Part shown: piece by piece, positions 5,569 through 5,992 of the stretch | Layout of the letters: every line of letters begins with the position of its first letter | How positions within the stretch are numbered: the first letter of the stretch is position 1 | Origin: Pseudomonadota bacterium | GTDB taxonomy: Bacteria > Pseudomonadota > Gammaproteobacteria > Burkholderiales > Casimicrobiaceae | DNA length: 5,992 nt | Assembly (NCBI GenBank): GCA_029571495.1 | Contig: JAKPSO010000025.1 | Coordinates: 1-5,992, forward strand | Reading direction: 5' to 3' | Position numbers and translations under genes: made by a program | Notes under the pieces: generated by a model | What the model was told of the DNA's origin: nothing | The model's database searches: none | What the model saw: the letters and a program-made list of their open reading frames with translations, nothing else

Positions 5569-5992
5569 ATGAGCACACGACACACGCCGCAGCGTCCGCT
5601 CGGCATCGCTATGTTGGGCGGCGGCCCGACGTCATGGATTGGCGGCATGCACCGCCGGGCTGCCGAGCTTGATAGCGCGTGGCAGGTCGTGGCGGGCGTG
5701 TTTTCTTCCAACGCTGATCGCTCGCGCGAAGCGGCTGCAGCGATGCGACTTGACCCTGCGCGCGGCTACGCAGACATCAACGCGCTCATCGCGGGTGAGC
5801 GTGCGCGCGACGACGGCGTTGATGCGGTGGCGATCATGTCGCCGAACGACACGCATTACCCCTATGCCGCCGAAGCCCTAGACGCTGGGCTGCACGTAAT
5901 CGGCGACAAACCCGTGAGCACGACGGCGGCTGAGGCGCGCGATTTGGCGGCGCGCGCAAGGGTGAACGGACTCGTGTTTGCCGTGACTCACG
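5569..5992 (+). CDS. Gfo/Idh/MocA-family NAD(P)-dependent oxidoreductase, N-terminal part
   Basis: The first 141 residues are present; the frame is still open at the window edge, and family members are usually 330-390 residues long. The N-terminal Rossmann fold is clear: GIAMLGGGPTSWIGGMHRRA (12-31) carries the glycine-rich dinucleotide loop, SPNDTHYPYAAEAL (91-104) the conserved PNxxH element, and DKP (113-115) replaces the commoner EKP motif with the Lys expected to bind cofactor and act in catalysis. Such enzymes oxidise or reduce sugars, inositols and related polyols; the substrate cannot be read from this half. ATG 5569 is preceded by GAGAGA (5557-5562) at a 6-base spacing, a good ribosome site. 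The 124-base gap after prfC, which contains the dyad, suggests an independent transcript. Confidence 0.9.
   Translation, partial: MSTRHTPQRPLGIAMLGGGPTSWIGGMHRRAAELDSAWQVVAGVFSSNADRSREAAAAMRLDPARGYADINALIAGERARDDGVDAVAIMSPNDTHYPYAAEALDAGLHVIGDKPVSTTAAEARDLAARARVNGLVFAVTH

Overview
The window is GC-rich, compactly coded chromosomal DNA that reads as a proteobacterium, most likely a betaproteobacterium. This rests on the near-canonical proteobacterial release factor 3 and on the style of the YafY-type regulator, EVE-domain and Cdd1-type proteins; the exact genus cannot be told from sequence alone. No tRNA, rRNA, insertion sequence, CRISPR array or phage gene was seen.

Layout. Bases 1-1608 hold a tight plus-strand run of four genes: the tail of a VOC/glyoxalase-fold protein, a small helix-hairpin-helix protein (Cdd1 family), an EVE-domain protein, and a YafY-type HTH-WYL transcriptional regulator. 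Gaps are 5, 29 and 20 bases, so they are probably one transcript. After a 198-base spacer with possible promoter elements comes a monocistronic D-hexose-6-phosphate mutarotase (YeaD family, 1807-2715). It ends at a strong bidirectional terminator (2729-2759) shared with a convergent minus-strand pair.

That pair (3606 down to 2776) encodes two exported EF-hand proteins: a 173-residue Tyr/Pro/Ala-rich protein with two C-terminal EF-hands, then a 91-residue protein consisting of little more than a signal peptide and two EF-hands. Their upstream region carries a perfect tandem 8-base repeat with a 10-base period and a small hairpin. This region is divergent to prfC (3813-5444, peptide chain release factor 3, GTG start without an evident Shine-Dalgarno). 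The window closes with the N-terminal 141 residues of a Gfo/Idh/MocA-family NAD(P)-dependent oxidoreductase (from 5569), preceded by a perfect 7-base dyad.

Functionally these are separate units: a probable small accessory operon with nucleic-acid-binding folds and its own candidate regulator, a sugar-phosphate epimerase, a secreted or periplasmic calcium-binding pair, a translation termination factor, and a sugar- or polyol-type dehydrogenase. Nothing here is a clear new biological system. The most interesting items are the regulatory repeats upstream of the EF-hand pair and the EVE/Cdd1/WYL gene association.
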